From Arthrobacter sp. M2012083 (GTDB lineage: Bacteria > Actinomycetota > Actinomycetes > Actinomycetales > Micrococcaceae): DNA of 64,000 bases. The position numbers were made by a program, and so were the translations under genes. Each line of letters opens with the position of its first letter. The first letter of the stretch is position 1. Below, one piece after another: positions 38,721 through 47,430 of this stretch. The DNA lies in NCBI RefSeq assembly GCF_000281065.1, contig NZ_AKKK01000013.1:124001-188000 (forward strand), in the 5' to 3' direction. The notes beneath the pieces were generated by a model. The model worked only from the letters and a program-made list of their open reading frames with translations, was not told where the DNA came from and did no database searches.

Positions 38721-39988
38721 GCTGTTTCCTTGGTGGTGGTTCGTGCTGCTGGTTTGAGTGTTCGGGCAACAGGTGCGTTGCCCGCGAAGCGATGGGGCAT
38801 GAAGGGGATCCATCGGGGGTCGGCTGAGCCACCAACAATGAGTTCCCCGACGATCTTGGCGGCCACGGGAGTCAGGAGGACTCCGTGGCGGAAGAACCCG
38901 GTGGCGATCACCAGGCCGCCGATGTCGCCACTGGAAGCACCGACCCGTCCGAGCAGTGGAGCGTTGTCCGGCGTCCCGGGGCGGGCGCGGGCTGTTGCTT
39001 CAAGAAGTTCGAGTTCAGCCACTGCGGGGACCAATACTTGGGCGTCCCTCAGCAGTTGGTACACGCCACCCGCCGAGACTGCATCGGAAGAGGCTGACAA
39101 CCCGTCTTCGCGTTGCGTGGCTCCTATCACCACAGTTCCGTCGTCCCGGGGCACGATGTAGACAGGCACGCCACGAACCATCCCACGAATCGTCGATGTG
39201 ACCAGTGGCCGCAGGTGGTCGGGGACGCGAAGCCGGAGGATATCGCCGTAGACCGGCCTGACGGGAAGCCTGAGGCCATCAGGGAGACCGGAGAGTTGGG
39301 ACGCCCCCAGCCCATTGGCCACCACGGTTTCTCCGGCGAGGACGCTGACTCCGGACTCCAATGCCACGCCTGTGACACGGCCGCCTTCCCACAACAAACC
39401 GCGCGCCCTGGAAGCAATGGCGAATCCGTCATCGGCTCCCGACACCCAGGAACCATCACGGGGCGAATGGGCTGCCAGTCCTGCCAAGAGGCATGCCGCG
39501 AGTTTCCTCGGATCGACCTGGTGGTCGGCCGGAATGTCAAAAGCACAGGAGATCTGGGGGCTGAGGAGCGGCTCCCGTTGCCTCGCGTCACGCAGAGCGA
39601 GAGGTTCGACTCCCAGGCCAGCCGCAAGCTGGACCGACCTTAGGTCTGCTAGCGCCCTACGGTCGGCGGCGTCGGCACCCACCGCGAGGGTCGGCGTCGT
39701 GCGGTATCCGCTGTCCTCTGCGCCTCGTTGCAGGCCGTCCACAAAGGAGGGCCACAGCCGGGAAGACTCAAGCATTAAGTCAAGAAGGTCTTCTTCCTGG
39801 TAATGGAGTTCGCTGACGGGGGCAAGCATGCCGGCCGCTGCGAAAGACGCACCGGAAGCGGGTGCTGGGTCGATCAGGGCCACTGAACGGCCCAATCGCC
39901 GGACTTCGTGGGCGATGCCGAGGCCGATGACGCCGCCGCCAATGATGGCAACGTCTGCCTGGAGGCGGGTATGGCGGGGATCTGCCAT
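38717..39988 (-). CDS. thiO: Glycine oxidase ThiO
   Basis: 423 residues. An FAD-binding DAO-family fold starts at VAIIGGGVIGLGIAHEVRR (about 14-32), then SGASFAAAGMLAPVSE, and the C-terminal RARPGTPDNAPLLG and ATGFFRHGVLLTPVAA are typical. It oxidises glycine to dehydroglycine for ThiG. GGAAGG lies about 6 bases before the ATG. It is the first gene after the TPP riboswitch, and thiO-thiS-thiG are closely packed. Confidence 0.93.
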
Positions 39989-39997
39989 TCGTTTCCT

Positions 39998-40092
39998 TCC
40001 CTACGCCGGTACTAGCCGGATCAGGTCAAGCGGTCGGCGCTGAAGCCCTCTCAGCCGGACGGTCATATGACGAATGTCGCGGCTCCCGCAGT
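39998..40092 (-). promoter_or_regulatory. TPP (THI-box) riboswitch upstream of thiOSG
   Basis: On the minus strand the core reads GGGAGCC, then GGCTGAGAGGG, GACCGCTTGACCTGATCCGG, and CTAGTACCGGCGTAGGGA. CTGAGA, ACCTGATC and the final GCGTAGGGA are the conserved TPP-binding elements. GAGCC and GGCTGAGA give the P2 arms. It ends about 10 bases before the thiO start, so TPP would be expected to block ribosome access; the mechanism is inferred. Confidence 0.92.
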
Positions 40093-40113
40093 ACGTGCCC
40101 AGTTTAGAGGAAC

Positions 40114-40119
40114 TACTCT
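40114..40119 (+). promoter_or_regulatory. -10 box TACTCT of leaderless thiE
   Basis: Seven bases before the ATG at 40127. Confidence 0.4.
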
Positions 40120-40126
40120 GGTTCCC

Positions 40127-40798
40127 ATGACACAGCCTGACGCTCTTGCCTCCGCCCGCCTCTACCTGTGCACAGATGCCCGTAAGGAGCAGGGCGATTT
40201 TGAGGACTTTGTGGACGCCGCTTACGAGGGCGGCGTGGACATCATCCAACTCCGCGACAAAACTCTGGAAGCTGCCGAGGAACTGGAGATGTTGGCCGTC
40301 CTGCGGAGCGTCGCACAACGGCACGGACGGCTTTGGGCCGTTAATGACCGGGCCGATGTTGCCAGTATTTCCGGGGCTCCCGTGTTCCACATCGGGCAAA
40401 AGGACCTGCCCCTGACGGCCGCCCGGACCCTCCTGCCGAACGTCACCGGCATAGGCCTCTCCACCCACGCAACAGAACAAATCGATGCAGCTGTGGCCAC
40501 CTCCCATGGGCCCTTGGGACTGGATTATTTCTGCGTGGGCCCGGTCTGGGCAACTCCCACCAAACCCGGCCGCGCAGCGGTCGGTTTGGACCTGGTCACA
40601 TATGCCGCAGAAGCGGCCAAGCGCGCAGGAGACGGGGTGACCCTCCCTTGGTTCGCGATTGGTGGCATCGACCTCAGCAACGTTGAACAGGTTGTAAAAG
40701 CGGGCGCCAGCCGGATCGTGGTGGTCCGTGCCATCACCGCCGCAACGGACCCGACGGCGGCTGCCAAATCGCTGCTGGAAGCCTTGGATACCGTCTAG
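40127..40798 (+). CDS. thiE: Thiamine-phosphate synthase ThiE
   Basis: 223 residues from the ATG at 40127; the upstream in-frame ATG at 40067 would run through riboswitch DNA and is rejected. It joins the thiazole phosphate and HMP pyrophosphate. [39 protein letters not shown] and [13 protein letters not shown] match the family. It is divergent from the riboswitch-controlled thiOSG and its short leader cannot contain a TPP element, so the two halves of the locus are controlled differently. Confidence 0.93.
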   Translation: MTQPDALASARLYLCTDARKEQGDFEDFVDAAYEGGVDIIQLRDKTLEAAEELEMLAVLRSVAQRHGRLWAVNDRADVASISGAPVFHIGQKDLPLTAARTLLPNVTGIGLSTHATEQIDAAVATSHGPLGLDYFCVGPVWATPTKPGRAAVGLDLVTYAAEAAKRAGDGVTLPWFAIGGIDLSNVEQVVKAGASRIVVVRAITAATDPTAAAKSLLEALDTV

Positions 40799-40828
40799 GG
40801 AAGTCGGAGGTTCCGCGCGAGCCGCGGG

Positions 40829-41497
40829 TTAGGCGCTCAGGCCGAGGCCAGTCATCCGGCGGGCGTGCTGATCGGCGAGATCCGTCGTCAGCTTCTTCAC
40901 CGCGGCCCGCGCGTCCCCGCCGCTTTTCAACATTGGTCCCAGCAGGGGATGCTCCATACCCACGCGCTGCGCCTGCGTCAACGCTTCGCCCACCAAGCGG
41001 CGGCCCCACAGCGCCAATCGCGAAGCAAGGCGCGGGTCGTCTGCCAAGGCCCGCCTGAGGAGGACGCGAAGGACGTCCGTTGCCTGATCGGGGGAAGCGA
41101 CGCGCTCAACGAAATGCTGCGTTGTTGGGTCGAGGAACATCGAGACAGCCCTATAGAAGTCTGATGACACAGTATCGATGACATAGGCCTTCATCACGGA
41201 TTCGAACCAGTCCCCCGGCTTGGTGCGCTCGTGGAAGTGATCGAAGGAGCGCTGAAACGGCAGCATGGCATGTTCGGGGTCCAGGCCCATCTCCGACAGG
41301 CGGTCGTTGAGGAGGGCGTAGTTTCCGTAGGCCCCCACTGCGATCTTCGCGAGCACAGACCTGTCGTGCAGCGTCGGTGCGTGGCGGGAATCCAAGGCGA
41401 GCCGGCCAAAGGCGGACAGTTCGCCATACGCCATGGCTCCGAGCAACTCCGCTGAGAGTTGCCCGGCATAGGCTGCGGCGTCCGGGGAAGTGCCCAT
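40829..41497 (-). CDS. Ferritin-like fold protein (Rv3210c-like)
   Basis: 222 residues, mostly helical. E-x-x...E/H spacings typical of ferritin-like four-helix bundles are seen (LLGAMAYGELSAFGRL near residue 20, FDHFHERTKPGDWFESVMKAY near 85-105, and DPTTQHFVERV). Relatives are annotated as ferritin-like or MiaE-like hydroxylases, but the substrate is unknown. It is divergent from the RNB ribonuclease gene across only 41 bases. The TAGTCT box lies 6 bases before the ATG. Rv3210c occupies the same place next to rhlE in M. tuberculosis. Confidence 0.8.
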   Translation of the reverse strand: MGTSPDAAAYAGQLSAELLGAMAYGELSAFGRLALDSRHAPTLHDRSVLAKIAVGAYGNYALLNDRLSEMGLDPEHAMLPFQRSFDHFHERTKPGDWFESVMKAYVIDTVSSDFYRAVSMFLDPTTQHFVERVASPDQATDVLRVLLRRALADDPRLASRLALWGRRLVGEALTQAQRVGMEHPLLGPMLKSGGDARAAVKKLTTDLADQHARRMTGLGLSA

Positions 41498-41503
41498 GAT
41501 CCA

Positions 41504-41509
41504 AGACTA
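41504..41509 (-). promoter_or_regulatory. -10 box TAGTCT of leaderless ferritin-like gene
   Basis: Six bases before the ATG at 41497; its expected -35 position falls on the opposing -10 box. Confidence 0.5.
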
Positions 41510-41525
41510 TCGGCCCATTTCGGGC

Positions 41526-41531
41526 TAACCT
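41526..41531 (+). promoter_or_regulatory. -10 box TAACCT of leaderless RNB gene
   Basis: Seven bases before the GTG at 41539. Confidence 0.5.
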
Positions 41532-41538
41532 GATTTTC

Positions 41539-43023
41539 GTGTCACATCATCGGATTGCGCCTAACGTCGACGACTCGTCGGACCAGCTCGCCGCGGCCCT
41601 TGCCGCCTTGAGGACGGAGCTGGAACTCCCTGGCGAATACCCGGCAGAAGCTGTGGAAGAGGCACGGGAAGCGGTGGAGGCCCTTGAGTTACCCGCCCAG
41701 GACCTGAGGGACGTCCCTTTTGTGACCATAGACCCCGCAACGTCCACCGACCTGGACCAGGCTTTGTTCATTGAACGGGCCGGTGACGGATACAAGGTCC
41801 TCTATGCCATCGCCGACGTGCCGTCCTTCGTGGCTCCTGGCGGCGCACTTGATGCAGAAACGCGTCAACGCGGGCAGACGTTCTACGCCCCTGATGGGCG
41901 GATCCCCCTGCACCCGGAGATCATCAGTGAGAACGCGGGAAGCCTGTTGGCGAAGCAGGACTGCAGTGCTTTCGTCTGGGATTTCGACCTGGATGCGGAA
42001 GCTGAAGTTCTGGCCGTCACCGTTGCCCGGGCGACTGTGCGCAGCAGGGCCAAGCTGAGCTACAAGGGCGCACAACAGCAGATCGACGATGGAACTGCCC
42101 CGCCCGTTCTTCAACTCCTCAAAGAAGTGGGACTTAAGCGCGTCGACCTGGAACGGCAGCGGGGCGGCGCAAGCCTCAACATGCCGGAACAGGAAATAGT
42201 CCAAGCGACCGACGGCGGCGGGTACAGAATCGCCGCGGCACCCTCCCTGCCGGTTGAGGACTGGAACGCGCAGATCTCCCTCATGACAGGCATGGCCGCC
42301 GCGCAGATGATGCTCGAGGGAAAAGTGGGCATCCTGCGCACCATGCCCGCACCTGATGATCGGTCACTGCTCCATTTCAAGCGGCAGACCACTGCCCTCG
42401 GCAAACCCTGGGATGGACAAGTAAGCTACGGCCAATACCTGCGGACCCTTGATGCATCCGATCCCAAACAGCTGGCCATCCTGCATTCCGCCGGCATGTT
42501 GTTCCGCGGCGCAGGCTACACGCCCTTTGACGGTGATGTTCCGGCCAATGTGATCCAAGCAGCTATCGGGGCTCCCTATGCGCACACCACTGCTCCCTTG
42601 CGGCGCCTCATCGATCGTTTTGTCCTGGTGATCTGCGAAGCCCTCAGCAATGACCACGACATCCCGGCGTGGGCGCGTGAAGCCCTCCCGTCGTTGCCCG
42701 AAATCATGGCGGCCTCGGATCAGTTGGCAGGACGCCTCGAGCGCGCGGCATTGGACACCGTGGAAGCAGCGCTCGTAGCCAACCACATAGGCCAGGAATT
42801 CGAAGCTGTGGTCATTTCCGGGTCCAAGCCCGCCAACGGAGCGGCCAGGGGAAACGGAAACGGCAATGGAAACGGCAACGGACCCTTTGGCGTCGTGCAA
42901 ATCGCAGACCCCGCTGTCACGGCCCGGTGCGACGGAGAAATGGAGTCAGGAACCAAGGTTCGGGTGCGCCTGCTGAAGGCTGATATCGCCAGCCGGGAGA
43001 TCCGGTTCCAGCTGCTGCCTTGA
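41539..43023 (+). CDS. RNB-domain ribonuclease (RNase II/R family, stand-alone catalytic domain)
   Basis: 494 residues from a GTG. The RNB core is present: TIDPATSTDLDQALFIE (about 66-82) is the Asp-rich catalytic loop, and HTTAPLRRLIDRF (about 355-367) is the RNA-binding Arg motif. The fourth Asp of D-x5-D-x-D-D is Gln. There is no cold-shock or complete S1 domain before the core. A Gly-Asn repeat (GNGNGNGNGNG, about 436-446) forms a linker to a short beta-rich C-terminus. The protein probably degrades or trims single-stranded RNA 3'-5'. It lies upstream of a DEAD-box helicase gene on the same strand. Confidence 0.85.
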   Translation: MSHHRIAPNVDDSSDQLAAALAALRTELELPGEYPAEAVEEAREAVEALELPAQDLRDVPFVTIDPATSTDLDQALFIERAGDGYKVLYAIADVPSFVAPGGALDAETRQRGQTFYAPDGRIPLHPEIISENAGSLLAKQDCSAFVWDFDLDAEAEVLAVTVARATVRSRAKLSYKGAQQQIDDGTAPPVLQLLKEVGLKRVDLERQRGGASLNMPEQEIVQATDGGGYRIAAAPSLPVEDWNAQISLMTGMAAAQMMLEGKVGILRTMPAPDDRSLLHFKRQTTALGKPWDGQVSYGQYLRTLDASDPKQLAILHSAGMLFRGAGYTPFDGDVPANVIQAAIGAPYAHTTAPLRRLIDRFVLVICEALSNDHDIPAWAREALPSLPEIMAASDQLAGRLERAALDTVEAALVANHIGQEFEAVVISGSKPANGAARGNGNGNGNGNGPFGVVQIADPAVTARCDGEMESGTKVRVRLLKADIASREIRFQLLP

Positions 43024-43071
43024 AGCCTTGGATCCGGCGATCCGGGCTTTCCGGCCCCCAGAGGATAGACT

Positions 43072-43131
43072 GGGCTTGTAGTAATGGATGCCCGGTCGTT
43101 GATTCAGTTAATTTTTGAACTCAACAAGCCC
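43072..43131 (+). other. Nested inverted repeat in the RNB-DEAD helicase gap
   Basis: GGGCTTGT (43072-43079) pairs with ACAAGCCC (43124-43131). Inside, GTTGATTCA (43098-43106) pairs with TGAACTCAAC (43116-43125) with one bulge. It could end RNB transcription or fold in the helicase leader. Confidence 0.45.
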
Positions 43132-43300
43132 GCCCCTACGCGATCTTGAGATGTACCAACTGGTCACCAGTGCCAGTACTTAGATAGCCCGCGATCGGCT
43201 TCCACTGGACTTGCTTGCGCGCCCGTTCGTGCTCCGGTACGGCTCCGCCGCCGCCGTTGAGCATGCAGCGCCAATGCCCAAATGAATAAGGAAACTCCCT

Positions 43301-45001
43301 GTGAGTGAATTGCATACCCACGAAGTCCTGACGGACTCCACCGGAACCGAATCAATCGAACCCGAGGAAACGATCATCTCGGATGAGACGCCCCACGAGA
43401 TCGAAGAAAAGTCGTTCGCTGACTTCAACGTCCGCGCCGACATCGTTGAGTCCTTGGCCGACGCCGGGATCACGCACCCCTTTCCCATCCAGGCAATGAC
43501 CCTGCCGGTCGCCCTCAGCGGCCACGACATCATTGGCCAGGCCAAGACGGGTACCGGAAAGACACTGGGTTTCGGCATTCCCGCCCTCCAGCGCGTAGCC
43601 GGCCGCGACGACGCCGGTTACGAAAAGCTTGCTGTCCCAGGCGCACCCCAGGCCTTGGTGATCGTCCCCACGCGTGAGCTCGCCGTGCAGGTTGCCAACG
43701 ATCTCCAGACTGCGTCGCGCAAGCGCAATGCCCGCATCGCCACCATCTATGGCGGCCGTGCGTACGAGCCGCAGGTTGACGCCCTCCAGAAGGGCGTCGA
43801 AATCGTAGTCGGCACACCTGGCCGCTTGATCGATCTGTACAAGCAGAAGCACCTGAGCCTCAAGAACGTCAAGATGGTCATCCTTGACGAAGCCGACGAA
43901 ATGCTGGACCTCGGATTCCTCCCTGACGTCGAGACGCTGATTGCCGGCACCCCCGCCGTCAGGCAGACGCTCCTCTTCTCGGCAACGATGCCCGGCCCCG
44001 TCATCGCCATGGCCCGCCGGTACATGACGCAGCCTACCCACATCCGGGCGGCTGACCCGAACGATGAAGGCCTCACCAAGCGCGACATCCGCCAGCTCAT
44101 CTACCGTGCACACAGCATGGACAAGACCGAGGTTGTGGCCCGCATCCTGCAGGCGCGCGGACGTGGCCGTACTATCATCTTCACCAAGACCAAGCGCACC
44201 GCCGCGAAGGTTGCCGAGGAACTCGTTGACCGCGGCTTCGCAGCTGCAGCCATCCACGGCGACCTTGGCCAGGGTGCCCGCGAGCAGGCGCTCCGCGCCT
44301 TCCGCAACAACAAGGTCGATGTCCTGGTGGCCACCGACGTCGCTGCCCGCGGCATCGACGTCGATGACGTCACCCACGTCATCAACTACCAGTGCGTGGA
44401 AGACGAAAAGATCTACCTGCACCGTGTAGGCCGCACAGGCCGCGCAGGAAACAAGGGCACTGCAGTCACCTTTGTTGACTGGGACGACATGCCTCGCTGG
44501 GGCTTGATCAACAAGGCCCTGGGACTCAGCGTTCCCGAGCCCGTTGAGACGTACTCCTCTTCGCCGCACCTGTACTCCGATCTTGACATCCCCGAGGGCA
44601 CCAAGGGCCGCCTGCCGCGCAACAAACGCGTTCTCGCGGGCGTCGACGCCGAGGTCCTCGAGGACCTGGGCGAGACAGGCAAGAAGAACGGCCGCTCCGG
44701 CAATTCAGGCCGCGACGGCGGCCGTGACGGCAAGCGCGACGGCGGCCGTGGCCGCTCAGCCAGGTCCAGTGACGCCGAGTCCAGCGACTCCAAGGGTGAG
44801 AGTGGTCGCAACCGTACGCGCCGCCGTCGTACTTCTGATGGCGAGTCAGCCCCCGCTGCCGGCGCTTCGGAGACCCGCAACGCCACTGCGGACAATGCGG
44901 AGAAGCCGTCACGTACGCGTCGGACCCGCACTCGTCGTCGCAACGGCGAAGTTGTTTCCGGTGAGACCGCAGCTGCCCAGTCCGGCAGCACCGAGGCCTA
45001 A
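43301..45001 (+). CDS. rhlE: DEAD-box RNA helicase (RhlE/CshA type)
   Basis: 566 residues from a GTG with AAGGA 8 bases upstream. All core motifs are seen: FPIQAMTLPVA (Q), AKTGTGKTLGF (I), VPTRELAVQ (Ia), DEADEMLD (II), SATMPG (III), ATDVAARGIDVDD (V) and HRVGRTGRAG (VI). The last ~120 residues are Gly/Asp/Arg/Ser-rich with repeated RDGGRDGKRDGGRGR and RTRRRR patches, an RNA-binding disordered tail. The protein likely unwinds RNA in ribosome assembly or mRNA decay. The 277-base upstream gap suggests a long leader, as for cold-induced helicases, but this is inferred. Confidence 0.92.
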   Translation: MSELHTHEVLTDSTGTESIEPEETIISDETPHEIEEKSFADFNVRADIVESLADAGITHPFPIQAMTLPVALSGHDIIGQAKTGTGKTLGFGIPALQRVAGRDDAGYEKLAVPGAPQALVIVPTRELAVQVANDLQTASRKRNARIATIYGGRAYEPQVDALQKGVEIVVGTPGRLIDLYKQKHLSLKNVKMVILDEADEMLDLGFLPDVETLIAGTPAVRQTLLFSATMPGPVIAMARRYMTQPTHIRAADPNDEGLTKRDIRQLIYRAHSMDKTEVVARILQARGRGRTIIFTKTKRTAAKVAEELVDRGFAAAAIHGDLGQGAREQALRAFRNNKVDVLVATDVAARGIDVDDVTHVINYQCVEDEKIYLHRVGRTGRAGNKGTAVTFVDWDDMPRWGLINKALGLSVPEPVETYSSSPHLYSDLDIPEGTKGRLPRNKRVLAGVDAEVLEDLGETGKKNGRSGNSGRDGGRDGKRDGGRGRSARSSDAESSDSKGESGRNRTRRRRTSDGESAPAAGASETRNATADNAEKPSRTRRTRTRRRNGEVVSGETAAAQSGSTEA

Positions 45002-45009
45002 AAACCTCA

Positions 45010-45924
45010 ATGACTGATTCTGTTTGGGCGCCGGACGGCGGCAACTTGGTGGTGCACGCGGACAACGCGGAATTCCTCCCTACGCTGCCGGACGGCGCCT
45101 TCACACTCATTTACGTGGACCCGCCCTTCAACACGGGCAGGGTCCAACGCCGCCAGGAAACCCGTATGGTCCGCAACGCGGACGGCGACGGCGACCGCGT
45201 CGGGTTCAAGGGCCGCTCCTACGACACCATCAAGGGCGCCCTGCACAGCTACGACGACGCCTTCAGCGACTATTGGTCCTTCCTTGAACCAAAGCTTGTG
45301 GAGGCGTGGCGACTGCTGGCAGACGACGGCACCCTGTACCTGCATCTGGATTACCGGGAAGTCCACTACGCCAAGGTCATGCTGGACTCGATCTTCGGCA
45401 GGGAGTGCTTCCTGAACGAGATCATCTGGGCCTACGACTATGGCGCCCGCGCGAAGAACCGCTGGCCCACCAAGCACGACAACATTCTGGTGTACGTCAA
45501 GAACCCCACCAAGTATCACTTCGACAACGCCGAAGTGGACCGGGAACCGTATATGGCGCCTGGCCTGGTCACTCCAGCCAAACGCGAGCTCGGCAAGCTG
45601 CCCACGGACGTCTGGTGGCACACCATCGTCTCGCCCACAGGCCGCGAAAAGACCGGTTACCCCACCCAAAAACCTGAAGGCCTGGTTCGCAGGATTGTCT
45701 CTGCATCAAGCCGCGAGGGCGACTGGTGCCTTGATTTCTTCGCGGGTTCAGGGACCCTCGGCGCCGTGGCAGCCAAACTGGGGCGCAACTTTGTGTGCGT
45801 AGACCAGAACGAACAGGCTATCGAGGTCATGCGGAAACGGCTGGGCAGCAAGGCAGATTTCCACCAGACCGGCTCCCTACCGGTCACCAGCCTGGATCAG
45901 GCAGCGCCTTTCACGAAGGCCTGA
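45010..45924 (+). CDS. Orphan beta-class site-specific DNA methyltransferase
   Basis: 304 residues. The catalytic motif YVDPPFNTG (DPPF 37-40) precedes the AdoMet motif LDFFAGSGTL (FAGSGT 244-249), the order of beta-class N6-adenine or N4-cytosine methyltransferases. YPTQKPEGLVRRIV is the conserved region before the AdoMet motif. The short variable region (about 130-200) would hold the target-recognition part. No restriction enzyme lies nearby. It starts 8 bases after the helicase stop, and its 3' end overlaps marC on the other strand by 28 bases. The recognised sequence cannot be read from the gene. Confidence 0.88.
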   Translation: MTDSVWAPDGGNLVVHADNAEFLPTLPDGAFTLIYVDPPFNTGRVQRRQETRMVRNADGDGDRVGFKGRSYDTIKGALHSYDDAFSDYWSFLEPKLVEAWRLLADDGTLYLHLDYREVHYAKVMLDSIFGRECFLNEIIWAYDYGARAKNRWPTKHDNILVYVKNPTKYHFDNAEVDREPYMAPGLVTPAKRELGKLPTDVWWHTIVSPTGREKTGYPTQKPEGLVRRIVSASSREGDWCLDFFAGSGTLGAVAAKLGRNFVCVDQNEQAIEVMRKRLGSKADFHQTGSLPVTSLDQAAPFTKA

Positions 45925-46505
45925 ACGGCGTCCGCGATCATCTGGACGGCAATGGCCGACAGCAGCAGGCCGGCGATCCTGGTGACCAGCTCCACGCCGT
46001 TTTCACCGAGCACCCGCTGCACGACGCCCGCGAAGCGCATGGCAAGGTAAAGCGAGCCCAGCACAACAGCAATGCCTAGGCCAACCGCCAAGTACTCGGA
46101 GAACTGGCTGGACTGCTGGACGAACACCATGACGGCGACAATCGCGCCGGGGCCGGCCATGAGCGGCGTGCCCAGTGGCACGAACGCCACGTTCTTATAC
46201 TTGGCGGCATTCTCTTCGCCACTGGTGGAACCCGTCAGCAGCTGCAGCGCAATGAGCACCAAGAGCAGCCCCCCGGCCCCCTGCAAGGCCGCCAGCGAGA
46301 TGTGCATGTAGTTCAGGATGGACTGCCCGAAGATCGCGAACACTACGATCACACCGGTGGCCACCAAAAGAGCCTGGAATGCGGAGCGGTTCCGGTCTTT
46401 GGCCGACATCTGTGCAGTCAGTGACATGAAAATCGGGACGGTACCCGGTGGATCCATGATCACGAACAGCGTGACGATCACGGAGGCAAGCAATTGCAGA
46501 TCCAT
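45897..46505 (-). CDS. MarC/NAAT-family membrane protein
   Basis: 202 residues with six predicted membrane helices. The MarC signature region VIMDPPGTVPIFMSLTAQM is at the start, followed by VPLGTPLMAGPGAI in the centre. The family is widespread; its transport or other role is not established, and the old multidrug-resistance link is unsupported. The ATG shares one base with the PHP gene stop (TGATG). The gene end is convergent with and overlaps the methyltransferase gene. Confidence 0.88.
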   Translation of the reverse strand: MDLQLLASVIVTLFVIMDPPGTVPIFMSLTAQMSAKDRNRSAFQALLVATGVIVVFAIFGQSILNYMHISLAALQGAGGLLLVLIALQLLTGSTSGEENAAKYKNVAFVPLGTPLMAGPGAIVAVMVFVQQSSQFSEYLAVGLGIAVVLGSLYLAMRFAGVVQRVLGENGVELVTRIAGLLLSAIAVQMIADAVQAFVKGAA

Positions 46506-47350
46506 CAGCGAACGACCGTGCTGCCTGTTGCCAACTCCTCGATGCGTGACAAGACCTCGGGCGAGGTAGTGTTCTCGCCCAACACGTTGGGCTTGCCCGC
46601 TCCGTGGTAGTCAGATGACCCTGTCATGAGCAAACCGTGTTTGGCGGCCAGACCCCGCAGGAACGTGCGGCCCTCCTCCGGGTTGTCGCGGTGTTCAACC
46701 TCAAGTCCAAGCAGTCCCGCATCAATCATGTCCCGGTATGTCTGCTCCCCCACGATGCGTCCCCTCGACGAGGCCACAGGATGCGCAAAAACCGGAACGC
46801 CGCCAGCCGCGCGGACCAGCTCGACGGCGACCGCCGGGTTGGGCGCATAGTGCTGCACGAAGTACCGCGAATGTGAGGTGAGGATGGAAGTGAAGGCCTC
46901 CGTGCGATCCGCAACCACACCAGCGGCTACCAGGGCATCGGCAATGTGGGGGCGGCCCACCGTAGCACCGGGAGCTACGTGGTGGATGACGTCATCCCAG
47001 GTCAACGGATAATCCTCGGACAACAAAGTCACCATGTGCTCGGCACGGGTGAGTCGGGCATCCTTGGACTTGGTGATTTCCTCCAACAAGCCCGCATGGG
47101 CCGGGTCGTGGAGGTAACTGAGCAAATGGACACTGATTCCCTGCTCGGTCCGGCAGGAAATCTCCATTCCGGGAACGAAGGCAATGCCATGTTCCCGGGC
47201 AGCCGCGGCGGCAGATTCCCAGCCGTCCGTCGAATCGTGATCAGTCAACGCCACCGCGTCCAGGCCGGCGGAGACGGCGGAGATGATCACGCCGGCCGGG
47301 GTCTCGGTTCCGTCGGAAACATTTGAGTGCGCATGCAGGTCTATCCTCAC
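46505..47350 (-). CDS. PHP-domain metal-dependent phosphoesterase
   Basis: 281 residues from a GTG at 47350. The PHP metal motifs are present: MRIDLHAHSNVSDGTETP at the N-terminus, AVALTDHDSTDGW, and later HSRYF, VFAHPV and SSDYHG. Related proteins are 3',5'-nucleotide phosphatases or RNase AM-like 5'-3' exonucleases (YciV/TrpH); which one cannot be decided here. TAGGCT lies 6 bases before the start codon. It is coupled to marC by a one-base overlap. Confidence 0.88.
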   Translation of the reverse strand: MRIDLHAHSNVSDGTETPAGVIISAVSAGLDAVALTDHDSTDGWESAAAAAREHGIAFVPGMEISCRTEQGISVHLLSYLHDPAHAGLLEEITKSKDARLTRAEHMVTLLSEDYPLTWDDVIHHVAPGATVGRPHIADALVAAGVVADRTEAFTSILTSHSRYFVQHYAPNPAVAVELVRAAGGVPVFAHPVASSRGRIVGEQTYRDMIDAGLLGLEVEHRDNPEEGRTFLRGLAAKHGLLMTGSSDYHGAGKPNVLGENTTSPEVLSRIEELATGSTVVR

Positions 47351-47356
47351 TTTCCC

Positions 47357-47362
47357 AGCCTA
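47357..47362 (-). promoter_or_regulatory. -10 box TAGGCT of leaderless PHP-marC promoter
   Basis: Six bases before the GTG at 47350. Confidence 0.5.
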
Positions 47363-47430
47363 TGGGATGCCGGCCTCCTTGGAGTGTTGCGCCGTTGGCC
47401 TCCTCACCTAACTGGTGGGACGATGTAACG

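Noticed and set aside
40067..40126. N-terminal extension of ThiE from the ATG at 40067
   Set aside because: This DNA carries the TPP riboswitch of the opposite operon, and family homology starts at 40127.
43352..44569. 405-residue minus-strand open frame opposite the DEAD-box helicase
   Set aside because: The plus strand holds all helicase motifs; the opposite frame is open only because of GC-rich codon bias.
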